Numbered from the stretch's first letter, positions 53,920 through 63,892 are shown. The stretch is 64,000 nt of DNA from Leptospira gomenensis (GCF_004770155.1 NZ_RQFA01000033.1:4581-68580), one strand, 5' to 3'. Translations and numbers: made by a program. The notes: generated by a model from the sequence alone, not told the origin.

Positions 53920-55440
53920 CTACGATTTTTTACCGAAGTCGGTGTACTCTTGAAGAATTCCCGCGGTAAACTCGGAGAATTCCGATTCTTTTTTGAATCC
54001 GAAATGGTTGAGCACGACCGTTTGAATCAGCGAAAAGTCTGCCGATTTTTGGGATATATCGATGATCATATCGGAAAGATAAATCGCGAAAACGGCGTCC
54101 TGAAATTCCTTTTTCACGAGAAGAGGACGATGATGCATTTCGGCGGCGACCCGAATCGTATCGGAGAAATTCCATTTTTCGCAGATCATTCCTCCCAAAG
54201 TCGTATGCGAAATTCCTAATGCGGCTTCCTCCAAAGTCAACGGGGAAGGGAAGGAGCGATTACCCAATATCTCGGAAATTTTTCCCGAAATTTCGGGTTC
54301 CAGTGAAAGAAGAATAACGCGGCCCACATCGTGCAAAAGTGCGGCGCAGACCAGGACGGTGATCGTCTGTTTTTTCCAACCCATCCTTTCCCCGAGCCGC
54401 CTACATATAAACGCGGACAAACTCGAACGTTCCCAGATATCCTCGAATTCCTTATAACGCTCCTCGAGGATTTTTTTCGTCCCTAAACTCAGCAGAATAC
54501 TGTTCAATTCGGAAAGACCGATGACCTTGATCGCGTCGTCCAGATTATCCACCCTGGTCCTTTGGGAAAACGACGCAGAGTTTGCAAGTTTTAGAATATT
54601 CGTGGAAAGTGATACGTCCCTTGCTACGAGTTCCGTGATGTTTTGAATGGAGGAATCCGGCTTGTTGATCAGACTCATGATCTGATTCACGTTATCCGGA
54701 AAGGTCGGAAGAGTGTCCAATTCGGAAAGTATCTCGCCCGTTTTCTGAAGATTAACATTACGTTTTTTGAATTCGAAAGGGATTTTAATGTACGCTGAGG
54801 TGACCCCTTCCTCGGTCTTGATCCGATACGAATCGCCTTCAATTCCTTCGTTTTTCAGCATCAAAAGCGACATCGCCAAACCCAAACCGGCGCCCTCGGA
54901 TTCGTCGCCGTGATTTTCGAAAACCTCGGAGAGGTCGTTGTAAGAGCGCGCTTTCGAAATTCTTTCCCGAACCCTTTGATCCTCTTCGGGAAGAATTTCC
55001 ACGTTGTTGGAAACCTTGAGTAAAAAACTGTTCTGATTAAATCCGAACGTGATCAAAACGTGAAGTCCGTTGCGTTCGAGCAGATCCGTATAAAGATCCT
55101 TGTTGTTGATCAATTCAGCCTTAAATCGTTCCATCCCCTGCGCGTATTGCAAAGGATCTTTGATATCCAAACCCGCTTCCTGGAACACGACCCGTTTTTG
55201 ATTCGCCTTGACGGCGTTCATGATCGTCTCCCGCAAAATCGAAAAGATACATTCGCGAAGGGAAGTTATATCGAGATACTGTAGATATCGATCGAGAAGA
55301 AAGCTGATGATCTTGTCGATATTGCGGTTCAGGTGGGTGATTCTAAGATAAAGCGGATTTAAGGATTCGATCGGTTCATTGAGATTTTTAACGGAGAGAA
55401 AATATCCCTCCTTTTCATAATGATACCAATGAATCTTCAT
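53920..55440 (-). CDS. Fusion of a histidine-kinase-like ATPase domain with an HDOD domain
   Basis: 506 residues, no signal peptide. Residues 1 to 225 have features of a GHKL ATPase: an N-box-like ILRETIMNAVKAN (Glu71, Asn75), VSNNVEIL in place of the usual D-x-G, and a G-box GAGLGLAM (183 to 190). There is no phospho-accepting His domain before it. Residues 235 to 440 are an HDOD domain: LDTLPTFPDNVNQIMSLIN, VARDVSLSTNILKLANSAS, VIGLSELNSILLSLGTK, and HDVGR. HDOD proteins are signalling adaptors linked to c-di-GMP and stress. The combination suggests regulation by ATP or by a kinase partner. No partner gene adjoins it. Confidence 0.8.
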   Translation of the reverse strand: MKIHWYHYEKEGYFLSVKNLNEPIESLNPLYLRITHLNRNIDKIISFLLDRYLQYLDITSLRECIFSILRETIMNAVKANQKRVVFQEAGLDIKDPLQYAQGMERFKAELINNKDLYTDLLERNGLHVLITFGFNQNSFLLKVSNNVEILPEEDQRVRERISKARSYNDLSEVFENHGDESEGAGLGLAMSLLMLKNEGIEGDSYRIKTEEGVTSAYIKIPFEFKKRNVNLQKTGEILSELDTLPTFPDNVNQIMSLINKPDSSIQNITELVARDVSLSTNILKLANSASFSQRTRVDNLDDAIKVIGLSELNSILLSLGTKKILEERYKEFEDIWERSSLSAFICRRLGERMGWKKQTITVLVCAALLHDVGRVILLSLEPEISGKISEILGNRSFPSPLTLEEAALGISHTTLGGMICEKWNFSDTIRVAAEMHHRPLLVKKEFQDAVFAIYLSDMIIDISQKSADFSLIQTVVLNHFGFKKESEFSEFTAGILQEYTDFGKKS

Positions 55441-55530
55441 TTACCGATTTCCGAAACTCCCGGACCGCTTCCGCGCCGATCCAAGGTAGAATTATGACTC
55501 TTTACAGTTTTGTCAATCGGTACTTTTCGA

Positions 55531-56347
55531 TCAAAGTTCTTTCCTGTCGAGAACAACTTTTCCCAGAGAGAAGGACAAAAGGATCCAAAAACCGATTTGG
55601 ATCAGGGAATATTCCCCGTAATAATGAACCTGGGAAAGACTTTTGGCGAGAAGAGAGCTGGAAAAGAAAAAGACCGTTCCTTCCTGCGGAAGAATCCAAT
55701 ACACGATCTCCAAAATCTGCTTTTTGAGATCCGAAGTCTGCACCACGCTCGCCGCGGCGGACTCATATATGAACAAATCCAGGAATGTCGTGAACACCAA
55801 CAGCGCCAATCCCGCGAAAAAAGCCGCGTTTTTTCCGAAACTCAAAACGAGCAAAAACCCGAAAAGGATCAAAAAGTAAAAAACGGAAAACATACAAAGG
55901 GCGGCGCGCAACAGATCCCAGGAGAATCCCGCGCCGACAAACTGCTGTTTTGCGAGATACGTTCCGATCAAAAAGACGGCGTTAGCCGCAATCAGGGCAA
56001 GAATTCCCAAGGACTTTCCGGCGAGATACGTCAGGGACGAAACCGGTCTCGATAAAATCGGAACGTAGGTTTTATTTTCCAATTCCTCTCCCAAAAGGGA
56101 AACCGGCAAAAACAAAGCAAGCACCGTATTCCAAAACGCGAAAAAGATAAACACGATATAAATCTGAAAATTCGGATTTCCCGACTGATCTTCTCCGCCG
56201 ACTTGGATCTGGCAGGAGAAATTCAAAAACAAAAAAAGACCGGATATTATAAAAATGAAATATACGATCCTTTTTCTCAAAGTTTCACGCAACGTAAGAA
56301 ACGCGATCGAAAACGTTTTCGGAAATTGGTCCTTGATCCAGGAAAAA

Positions 56348-56355
<8 letters not shown>
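55531..56355 (-). CDS. ABC-2 type transporter permease
   Basis: 274 residues with about six TM helices: residues 33 to 50, 77 to 100, 110 to 130 (SLTYLAGKSLGILALIAANA), 150 to 175 (LCMFSVFYFLILFGFLLVLS), 178 to 196 and 245 to 265. The layout is that of ABC-2 permeases such as NosY/GldF-like proteins. Its ATG lies inside the last codons of the ATPase gene (8-base overlap), so the two form one transporter. The substrate is unknown; no periplasmic auxiliary gene is seen. The stop is followed by 90 bases before the divergent end of the HDOD gene's promoter region. Confidence 0.85.
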
Positions 56356-57262
<907 letters not shown>

Positions 57263-57389
57263 GAACTTTTCCTTGGAGTCAGAGCCTAATAGATATAGAT
57301 ATCTTGGACCTTTTTTGCAAACGTAGGTTCCAAATCAAAAACGGCTCAATGATTTTTAGGGAATCATCCCTGTCAATCCTCTGAAAGAC

Positions 57390-57869
57390 ATGAAAATTAT
57401 TATCGCTAGACACGGAGAGGCCGAACCAGTTTCTCCCGGTGGAAACGACCGTCAAAGACGTCTCACACACAAGGGAGAAGCCGACGTTCATAAAATGGCG
57501 CGTTTTTTTCAGGTGGGATTTAAGATCACGAAAATCTATCATAGTCCGTATCTCAGAACCGCAGATACCGCGAAAATTTATACGGACATACTCCATCCCG
57601 ATCGAGAAACCGAATCTTTGGACTACCTCGAAGCAGGCCAAGATATGTCGCGGGTTTGTCCTTTGATCAAGGAATACACGAATTCGGATACGATTTTACT
57701 GGTGGGTCATAGCCCCGACGTTTCCCTGTTTGCGGAGAAACTTTTGGGAATCGGAGGCGTGGGCAAAAGTTTTCTTTTTTCTCCGGGCGCGGCGCTTGCA
57801 GTCAACGTTCCCCGAGAAAAGTTTTTGGACGGACAGATCATCTGGTTTGTTTGTCCGGATTTTCTCTGA
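57390..57869 (+). CDS. sixA: SixA-like phosphohistidine phosphatase
   Basis: 159 residues, single histidine-phosphatase domain. The catalytic motif is IIARHGEAEP (RHG), the second His lies in LLVGHSPDVSLF, and RRLTHKGEADVHKM plus SPYLRTADTAKIY complete the pattern. In E. coli SixA removes phosphate from histidine on phosphotransfer proteins; here the substrate could be different. The length matches SixA rather than phosphoglycerate mutase. The tRNA gene follows 66 bases later on the same strand. Confidence 0.85.
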   Translation: MKIIIARHGEAEPVSPGGNDRQRRLTHKGEADVHKMARFFQVGFKITKIYHSPYLRTADTAKIYTDILHPDRETESLDYLEAGQDMSRVCPLIKEYTNSDTILLVGHSPDVSLFAEKLLGIGGVGKSFLFSPGAALAVNVPREKFLDGQIIWFVCPDFL

Positions 57870-57935
57870 ATCACTTCCCGTTTTTTCAGTTTACAGAAGA
57901 GAGTTTTCCAAAATTCTTACAGTTATATTTGGAAC

Positions 57936-58008
<73 letters not shown>

Positions 58009-58052
58009 GTTCCATAACCTTCCTTTTGGTCTTTGAACCGACACGACCGATT

Positions 58053-58937
58053 TTACTGAAAAATAAAAAAGCCCCGAAAGACGAGAATCAATCGATCGTT
58101 GGAATTGTTCGAAATCGATTTTGCTTCAGAAAAAAAACTTTTTTCGTTTCCGATCGATCCTCTTGGACATCCGGCCAATCGATAAAAAGAATCGATCGCA
58201 CCTTCCCGACTCGCATCGGTTCCGGTTTGTAAAACCGTAATTACTGTATAATCGTTCGGAAAATTGCGAAAGTACCGATCGAAAAACGAACGTTTCTTCT
58301 CCAAAAATCCAGAGAACCAAAACGCTCCCGAAAGTGATCCGGTCTTCCCGTAGACGACGGAATTTTTTACGGCACAATCGGACCAAAAGGCCGCGTTTTT
58401 CCAATCGAGAAAAACCTTCGACGCGATTCCTTTCGATTTACCTTCGTCCTTCAAAAACTCAGTCATAAAAGTATGCTGAAATTTCGGCGAAACGAGAACC
58501 GCCTCCGATTTATATAGATTCCGTTTATCTAAAAAATGTTTTTTGAATATTGTTGGAACGAATCCTATCTTCCTAAGAAATTCTTCGAAGTCCGAATAAC
58601 GGGACGGATCCTCCTCGAAAAAAGATAAAAAGAAGGAATTGGAGGAATAATACATCGCTTCGCGTAGATCCAAATCCCTCGGAGCATCGGGGATATGCGT
58701 TTCTACGCTCGTTATCTTGAGAGACGGCGTGGCAAAATTCCGTTCGAGTAGATACAACGTGATCCAATATTTGAGAGTGGAAGCGGGAACGAATTTTCGT
58801 TCGAGAAGATCCTTCTCCCCTTGGATTCGGGGAGAAGGGTCAGTGAAGTTTGAGAATAGTGTAATTTCCTTGGACTGAATTTCCGCGGTGGAAATTAAAA
58901 CCGCAAGAAACGAAAGTAGGATGCGAAAACGACGCAA
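58053..58937 (-). CDS. Class D beta-lactamase-like serine hydrolase
   Basis: 294 residues from a TTG at 58937, 3 bases after the stop of the phasin-like gene; a longer start at 59003 would overlap that gene and hide the signal peptide (FRILLSFLAVLISTAEIQS). Motifs of penicillin-recognising enzymes with class D spacing: FVPASTLKY with Ser53 and Lys56, YYSSN with Ser98 to Asn100, GKTG with Lys198 to Gly200, and AFWFSGFLEK, which fits the W-x-x-G motif of OXA enzymes. Location is periplasmic. A true beta-lactamase, a carboxypeptidase or a sensor domain are all possible; the PASTLK box argues for the OXA/BlaR branch. Confidence 0.75.
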   Translation of the reverse strand: MRRFRILLSFLAVLISTAEIQSKEITLFSNFTDPSPRIQGEKDLLERKFVPASTLKYWITLYLLERNFATPSLKITSVETHIPDAPRDLDLREAMYYSSNSFFLSFFEEDPSRYSDFEEFLRKIGFVPTIFKKHFLDKRNLYKSEAVLVSPKFQHTFMTEFLKDEGKSKGIASKVFLDWKNAAFWSDCAVKNSVVYGKTGSLSGAFWFSGFLEKKRSFFDRYFRNFPNDYTVITVLQTGTDASREGAIDSFYRLAGCPRGSIGNEKSFFSEAKSISNNSNDRLILVFRGFFIFQ

Positions 58938-58939
58938 AC

Positions 58940-59197
58940 CTATTTTTTGATGAAATGGTTGAGAATATTGTCCCGGATCTCTTCGAAACGGACCAATCCC
59001 CAAGCCAAATTGACCTTTAACTTTAAGGCGTTATCGCTCATGTCTTTTTCGCCCTGGGCTTTCAACTGATCGAATCTCTGTTCGATCTTTTCTTTCCCGT
59101 CGTTGAGATCATCTACGAGTTTATCGAAAATCTCACGGGAAGTTTGAACAGCGCCGATTCCTGCATTGATTATGTCGTTTAGTTTGTTCTTTTCCAT
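58940..59197 (-). CDS. Phasin-like small helical protein
   Basis: 85 residues from the ATG at 59197, which has GAGGGG in the right place; longer starts lack a ribosome binding site and run into the divergent promoter region. The sequence is one amphipathic helical protein: INAGIGAVQTSREIFDKLVD, NDGKEKIEQRFDQLKAQGEK, and a C-terminal RFEEIRDNILNHFIKK. This matches the phasin superfamily / polyhydroxyalkanoate-granule-associated type of short coiled protein. A granule role is not proven; such proteins also act as chaperone-like regulators. It is probably co-transcribed with the class D-like gene. Confidence 0.75.
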   Translation of the reverse strand: MEKNKLNDIINAGIGAVQTSREIFDKLVDDLNDGKEKIEQRFDQLKAQGEKDMSDNALKLKVNLAWGLVRFEEIRDNILNHFIKK

Positions 59198-59324
59198 ACG
59201 GCTACCCCTCAATTGGATTTCGAGGATTTCTATGGTCATTTTTGTGCAGTGCATAAAAATAGCAATCTTTTTTTTGGTTTTCTTCTTGCCCGAGGCTCGT
59301 TTCTCGAAGAAGTTCCGATCACAA
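59198..59324. promoter_or_regulatory. Divergent promoter region (phasin-like / beta-propeller genes)
   Basis: A 127-base gap between divergent start codons. The left end holds the ribosome binding site of the minus-strand gene (CCCCTC on the plus strand). AT-rich stretches near 59255..59285 could hold promoters. No operator-like palindrome stands out. Confidence 0.35.
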
Positions 59325-60410
59325 ATGAAAACATTCAATCTGCGGAAAATTCTTCGGAAATGTGGGAACTCCCCCTTTTTTTTCCTATTTACACTCTACC
59401 TCGGGATCCAATTCACTCTCGGCTGTGGAGTGGATGTAAAATCGATCGGTCCGGAAGGTAGCAGCTGCTCCCGCATCGAAGGACTTCCCGGCCCGGAAGA
59501 TTTCGCTTTGGATACGGAGGAAAAAATCCTCTACGTTTCCAGCCATGAACGAAGAATAGAAGACCAGACGGGAAAATTGTTTTGGATCGATCTCAAACAA
59601 TCCCCTACTCCGCAACCGAAGGAACTACCCGTGCAATTTCCTCCGGAGTTCCGACCACACGGGATCAGCCTTCTCAAAAACGGGAGTTCCTACCGGATTT
59701 ACGCGATCTCACATCCTAAATTATACTCTCGACATACGATCGAAATTTTCGAACGAAATCGGGACCGCAAATGGCTCCATGTGGGAACTCTTACCGATCC
59801 GCTTCTCACAAGTCCCAACGATCTGTTCGTGGTTTCCGAAAACGAAATCTACGTTTCCAACGATCACGGCGTCGGCGGAATGGCTCGTTATCTTTTGTGG
59901 GACGACCTATTCGGCTTCAAACGCGCAGAGATATCCTACTACGACGGTAAAACCTGGTCCAACTTAGGTCACCCATTGTCCTTCGGAAACGGAATCCTTC
60001 ATCGCAAGGACGGAAACGGAAACGAATTCCTCTATCGATCCGGCTACTCCGATCGGAGCGTTTTTCGGTTTAAGATCCGAAGGGAAAACGGCAAACCGGT
60101 GTTAGGTGAACCGGAGAAAATTTATCTGAACTCCGGAACCGACAACCTCGAAACCGATTCCAAAGGAAGGATTTTCGTTACGGGTCACGGGTCCTCATAC
60201 CAGTTCCTGAGACATATGAAAAATTCCGAATACAATGCTCCGACCCAAGTGTTTCGAATTTCCGAAGACGGAAGTTATAAGGAGGTCTTTTCGAATCAAG
60301 GAAATCTGATCTCGGCTGGAAGCACCGCGATTCCGTTTGAAAACCGTCTTTATATCGCTCAGGTTTTCGATCCGTTTCTGCTGAATTGCGAATTTAAAAA
60401 CGAAGACTAA
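59325..60410 (+). CDS. Beta-propeller lipoprotein, arylesterase/paraoxonase-like
   Basis: 361 residues from the ATG at 59325, chosen because a signal peptide then leads (PFFFLFTLYLGIQFTLGCG) with a lipobox FTLGC. The rest has the pattern of six-bladed propellers of the paraoxonase/SMP-30 group: GPEDFALDTEEKILYVSSHE, RPHGISLLKNGSS, LTSPNDLFVVSENEIYVSND, SFGNGILHRKDG, and NLETDSKGRIFVTGHGS near the end. The Asn and Asp in SPNDLF and VSNDHG are where calcium ligands lie in paraoxonases. The likely activity is lactone or ester hydrolysis in the periplasm or at the outer membrane, by inference from the family. Confidence 0.8.
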   Translation: MKTFNLRKILRKCGNSPFFFLFTLYLGIQFTLGCGVDVKSIGPEGSSCSRIEGLPGPEDFALDTEEKILYVSSHERRIEDQTGKLFWIDLKQSPTPQPKELPVQFPPEFRPHGISLLKNGSSYRIYAISHPKLYSRHTIEIFERNRDRKWLHVGTLTDPLLTSPNDLFVVSENEIYVSNDHGVGGMARYLLWDDLFGFKRAEISYYDGKTWSNLGHPLSFGNGILHRKDGNGNEFLYRSGYSDRSVFRFKIRRENGKPVLGEPEKIYLNSGTDNLETDSKGRIFVTGHGSSYQFLRHMKNSEYNAPTQVFRISEDGSYKEVFSNQGNLISAGSTAIPFENRLYIAQVFDPFLLNCEFKNED

Positions 60411-60570
60411 AACGTTGTCCAAAATTTTTCTTTCGGAGAACCCTTAAACGAAGCGGCGAACGAAAAAACCTTATCAGAGAAGGTCCCGAAGGAAAAATGC
60501 GCAAGTTGGGAAATTTCGGAAAACGAAAGGATCGAAAATTGAATTTAGTATATTAAAATTTCAATGTTTC

Positions 60571-61236
60571 CTAATGGACATATAACTTGCGGATCGAATC
60601 GGCGTAAATCGTCCCCATCAGATCGTAACCGACAGGATTGGGATGAATCGGATCCGTTTGCGGATACAAGGGGATCGAATTCTCAACCTGTAGAAAAACG
60701 GTTTCCATATCCGCGACCGGATAAGCGGCTCCCAAACTTCTGAGATAAGAATTGACGTTCAGTATTTTCTCCCTGTATCCGGGCTGAATCGTCGGAGGAA
60801 GCACGGTAGGCATAATAACGCCGTTACTTTTAGATCGGATTTCGTTTAACAAAAATTCGTAGTTATCCGGAAATCGTTCGATAGGATAACCGGAAACGTC
60901 GTTGGTTCCAAGTTCCACGATCCATAAATCATGTTCCCCCGTAAGAGCTACGCCTACTTCCTGCGCCCATCCGGGAACGTCCCTACCCGAAACCGAATAA
61001 TCCGTGACCGTAAAACGATTTCCCAATTTCTCACGAAGACCGAAACCGTCCGATCTCTGAGAAAGCGAATCCCCGATGATCCCCACCTTCAGCAAAGAAC
61101 CGCTCAAGGGAAGAAGCGCGGAAAGTCCGCGTCGTTCCTCCTCCTTTCCGACACAATTAACGAATAATAAAAATAGAATATTCCAAAAAGAAAGAATTCT
61201 CAGTTTCACAAGAAGCGAAATAGAATTCGATCTCAT
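60571..61236 (-). CDS. SGNH/GDSL hydrolase lipoprotein
   Basis: 221 residues. A signal peptide ends LLFVNCVG, a lipobox-like site. The SGNH blocks are in order: VGIIGDSLSQRS (catalytic Ser), SVSGRDVPGW (Gly block), VELGTNDVSG (Asn), and DPIHPNPVGY (Asp and His). Such enzymes are esterases or deacetylases acting on lipids or cell-surface sugars. The gene starts within the stop region of the GT39-type gene (4-base overlap), so it may modify the sugar that enzyme transfers. The promoter would lie upstream of that gene. Confidence 0.85.
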   Translation of the reverse strand: MRSNSISLLVKLRILSFWNILFLLFVNCVGKEEERRGLSALLPLSGSLLKVGIIGDSLSQRSDGFGLREKLGNRFTVTDYSVSGRDVPGWAQEVGVALTGEHDLWIVELGTNDVSGYPIERFPDNYEFLLNEIRSKSNGVIMPTVLPPTIQPGYREKILNVNSYLRSLGAAYPVADMETVFLQVENSIPLYPQTDPIHPNPVGYDLMGTIYADSIRKLYVH

Positions 61237-62732
61237 TTTTTCCTTCGAAAATATATTTCCGCATTGGCGCGGACCAGCTTTCTCGTCGTGGAAGGGGAAA
61301 CCGAAACGGTTTTTTTATAGAACTGCGGGGAATTTTCCTTGAGATACGCTTCGACCGTTTCGTTACGTTTGGTTCCTTCGCTGAATACGAACGTATCGAT
61401 CGTATCCAAAGTATGTAGGAAGGATTCGGACGGAACGGGAAGTTCTCCTGGAATAAACTCAAGGATTTTCTGATCCGGATAATTTTTCCTCAACTGAAAG
61501 TACGGATCCGGAATCGCCTGAAGATAAACCTTCTTCGAATATTTGAGTTCGGCAACTATCTCTTCAGAGAATTTTTTTCCAAGGTCGAATTCCGGATTGA
61601 GAAAGCCCACCTTTCGATAAGCCAAAAACAGAACGATCAAATTACAGAATAGGATTCCTGAACTCGTATAGATGACGCGTTTACGATCCGATTCTTCCAA
61701 AAGAATTCCGCCTAACGCGGAAATGGGAAGCGTCAGATACATCACATAATAAAATTCCGTGGAAAGAAAAAGAAAAAACAACGTCCCTCCGATCCACACA
61801 AAAAGATAAAGAAAACGTTCCTTCTTTTCGAGAAGCAATTTACGGTTGATCCAAATTCCTGCGAAAAGAAAAATATAGAACAGGATTCTTACTCCGGGAT
61901 TTTCGTATCCTCCGATCAGAATTTTGATTTTGGTCAACGCGGAAAACACGGAGAACAATTCCTTCTTTCTTCCGAACTGTAGTCCGAACTGAAACAGAAA
62001 GGAATCCCAATGCGGCAAAAGCCAGACGATCCAAACCGCCAGCGGTAACATTCCACCGAACCAAAACCAAGGACGATACAAGGATTTTCGTTTCCAAAGA
62101 AGATACAGAGAAGGAATACCGAATACGGAACCGAACGGATGCGAAAGGAAAGAAAGTCCCAAAAGAAAGCCGGACGCCCCTCCTTCCAACATTCCGATTT
62201 TACTAGGTGTTTCGTCTAACGCACTTTTCGATAATAAAAACATCGCACCCAGCGCGAACAAAAGACAAAGACATTCCATCCGTGCCATCGTTGCGACCCG
62301 CAAAAAAAGAAGATCGGTGGTCAAAAGTAAACAGGAAAAAAACGCGGACCAAGGAGAGAACCCGACTCGTTTCAGAATCAGATAAAAAAACGCGATACAA
62401 AACGCGGCCGTGAAAGACGTAAAAAAACGCAAACCTTCGATGCCCGGAAAAACGTATTTCATCCAAATTCCGCCGGTGAATAGATACAGGGGCGGCATCC
62501 AGAGGGTGACTTTCTCCATTCCGGGGATCAGACCTTCCAAAACCTCCGTTCTCAGGGTTCCGAATTCCGCAAAATCCTGTGCAGGTGAATAGAAAAGAAT
62601 TTCGTCCGGCCAAACCGGAGGAAACTCGAGCCGTTCATTTTTGGGAATCCACAAAAAAAGAAAAATGAGAACCGCCAAAAGAATCGGCGGTGCCGGATTG
62701 AATCGAAGTGATTGGGAGTGTTTCCAGGACAT
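61233..62732 (-). CDS. Membrane glycosyltransferase, GT39/ArnT-like
   Basis: 499 residues with about 10 to 12 TM helices. After the first TM helix (APPILLAVLIFLFLWI), the first periplasmic loop has PPVWPDEILFYSPAQ, with the acidic Asp-Glu pair expected for the catalytic site of polyprenol-phosphate-dependent glycosyltransferases (GT39/GT83). The C-terminal 110 residues are soluble (VYLQAIPDPYFQLRKNYP). The enzyme would transfer a sugar from a polyprenyl phosphate carrier to a lipid or protein on the periplasmic face. The acceptor is unknown. It shares a transcript with the SGNH hydrolase gene. Confidence 0.8.
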   Translation of the reverse strand: MSWKHSQSLRFNPAPPILLAVLIFLFLWIPKNERLEFPPVWPDEILFYSPAQDFAEFGTLRTEVLEGLIPGMEKVTLWMPPLYLFTGGIWMKYVFPGIEGLRFFTSFTAAFCIAFFYLILKRVGFSPWSAFFSCLLLTTDLLFLRVATMARMECLCLLFALGAMFLLSKSALDETPSKIGMLEGGASGFLLGLSFLSHPFGSVFGIPSLYLLWKRKSLYRPWFWFGGMLPLAVWIVWLLPHWDSFLFQFGLQFGRKKELFSVFSALTKIKILIGGYENPGVRILFYIFLFAGIWINRKLLLEKKERFLYLFVWIGGTLFFLFLSTEFYYVMYLTLPISALGGILLEESDRKRVIYTSSGILFCNLIVLFLAYRKVGFLNPEFDLGKKFSEEIVAELKYSKKVYLQAIPDPYFQLRKNYPDQKILEFIPGELPVPSESFLHTLDTIDTFVFSEGTKRNETVEAYLKENSPQFYKKTVSVSPSTTRKLVRANAEIYFRRKK

Positions 62733-62765
62733 GCGATCCGGGAAATCCGGGACGAATCCCGGATC

Positions 62766-63101
62766 TTAGGTCAGAGAATCGAGCGCTGAACTTTCTGTTT
62801 CGTACACTTCAAACAGATCTAAGAGTTCGACCACATCGAATACTTTTTTTACGGGAGGAGTGATACAACAAAGTTTCAGTTTCCTTCCCTGCTTTTCCAA
62901 CTCGCGTACCATTCCTACGAAGATGCGGATTCCCGAGGAGGAGATGTAAGAAATGTTTTCCAGGTTGATCAATATATCACCCTGTCCGGATTGCACATCG
63001 TCCAACAATTTCGCTTCGACTTCGTCCGAATGTCCGATGTCCAACCTTCCGTTGAGTGAAACTAAAGTGTGCTTACCGATCTTTTTCGTCTTGATTTCCA
63101 A
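62766..63101 (-). CDS. STAS-domain protein (anti-anti-sigma type)
   Basis: 111 residues, one complete STAS domain: MEIKTKKIGKHTLVSLNGRL, DILINLENISYISSSGIRIF with the phosphorylatable Ser in the SSSG loop, and KLKLCCITPPVKKVFDVVEL. This is nearer the canonical SpoIIAA pattern than the STAS protein at 18108. Its kinase and phosphatase partners are not in the window. It lies 33 bases upstream of the glycosyltransferase gene on the same strand and may be co-transcribed with it. Confidence 0.9.
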   Translation of the reverse strand: MEIKTKKIGKHTLVSLNGRLDIGHSDEVEAKLLDDVQSGQGDILINLENISYISSSGIRIFVGMVRELEKQGRKLKLCCITPPVKKVFDVVELLDLFEVYETESSALDSLT

Positions 63102-63166
63102 AGATGGCTTCCTTTTGGAGAATTAGGACTAAATTAAGCGCTCGGAACGCGTTTACAACTCATTTT

Positions 63167-63745
63167 TTAAGCGCCGAGATCCATAATTTCTTCTATGAAA
63201 ATTCTTTTGACCGCCGGTGGTTTTACTTCGACTACGATCAATCGACGAGCGGCTTGCAACGATCGAAATCCGAAAAAAGAAGCGATGAAAGAAATCGAAA
63301 CTCCGTTTTGATACAGTCGAACCGCGATCGTTTGTCTGATTTTGGCAAGGGTGATCTTGAGCCCGGTTAAAATTTCCAATTTACGGATCATTTTTTGAAC
63401 CGTCTTTCGGTGCAACCTTCCGTTGCGGCCGGGAAATAAATATTCTTCGTCGGTTTTTCCGGACGCGGAATTCCAAAAGTCATTCCACAAACAAAGCGGA
63501 ATATCCAAAGTACGAATCGATTTTCCGTCTGCGGCTCGGACGGTTAGAATTCGATTTTTCAAATCCACGTCGTCTCTGCGTAAGGAAATCAACTCGTCGA
63601 TTTTTAATCCGAAATGAAGGAGAATCCGAATCCAGGTAAAATGTTTCGGATTGGATCGACTCGCATTCAGAATGTTCCGTAATTCGACCGTGCTAAAAAT
63701 GATTCCGGAACTTCGGTAAAGATGTTTGCCGCGTTTTTCTATCAT
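63167..63745 (-). CDS. Degenerate tyrosine-recombinase-like protein, probably inactive
   Basis: 192 residues from the ATG at 63745, supported by GGGGAGGAAAG upstream. Only the C-terminal catalytic fold is present; the N-terminal core-binding domain is absent. Aligned with XerD: the first Arg box reads HFGLKIDELISL (Lys48 for Arg); GKSIRTLDIP keeps the beta-hairpin Lys; the HxLRH box reads AKIRQ (Ala134, Arg137 kept, Gln138); the LGH His is Phe160; and the tyrosine position is Leu169 in AARRLIVV. Thus one of five main catalytic residues remains. It cannot recombine DNA in the usual way but may still bind DNA. No integrated element or attachment site is seen nearby. Confidence 0.75.
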   Translation of the reverse strand: MIEKRGKHLYRSSGIIFSTVELRNILNASRSNPKHFTWIRILLHFGLKIDELISLRRDDVDLKNRILTVRAADGKSIRTLDIPLCLWNDFWNSASGKTDEEYLFPGRNGRLHRKTVQKMIRKLEILTGLKITLAKIRQTIAVRLYQNGVSISFIASFFGFRSLQAARRLIVVEVKPPAVKRIFIEEIMDLGA

Positions 63746-63892
63746 CTGGATCTTTCCTCCCCTGAAATTGGAGTCATTGATTTTAAAAACGAAAAAAGTT
63801 TTCACTCCTATTTTTTTGAATAGTAAAAAGGATTCAATTTTTATTAATTTAGTATAGAAAAATTTTTGAATATTCAAAATTCTTAAAATATT
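63746..63892. promoter_or_regulatory. AT-rich gap with a palindrome, upstream of the recombinase-like gene
   Basis: A very AT-rich 147-base stretch. It includes a perfect 16-bp palindrome TTTTGAATATTCAAAA (63864..63879) near the end of the partial gene that follows. It may serve as a terminator for that gene, as an operator, or as a promoter for the recombinase-like gene; nothing in the sequence separates these. Confidence 0.4.

Noticed and set aside
55510..56055. Plus-strand open frame of 181 codons opposite the ABC-2 permease gene
   Set aside because: Highly charged Gln/Lys/Arg-rich product with no structure; the opposite strand encodes a clear membrane protein.
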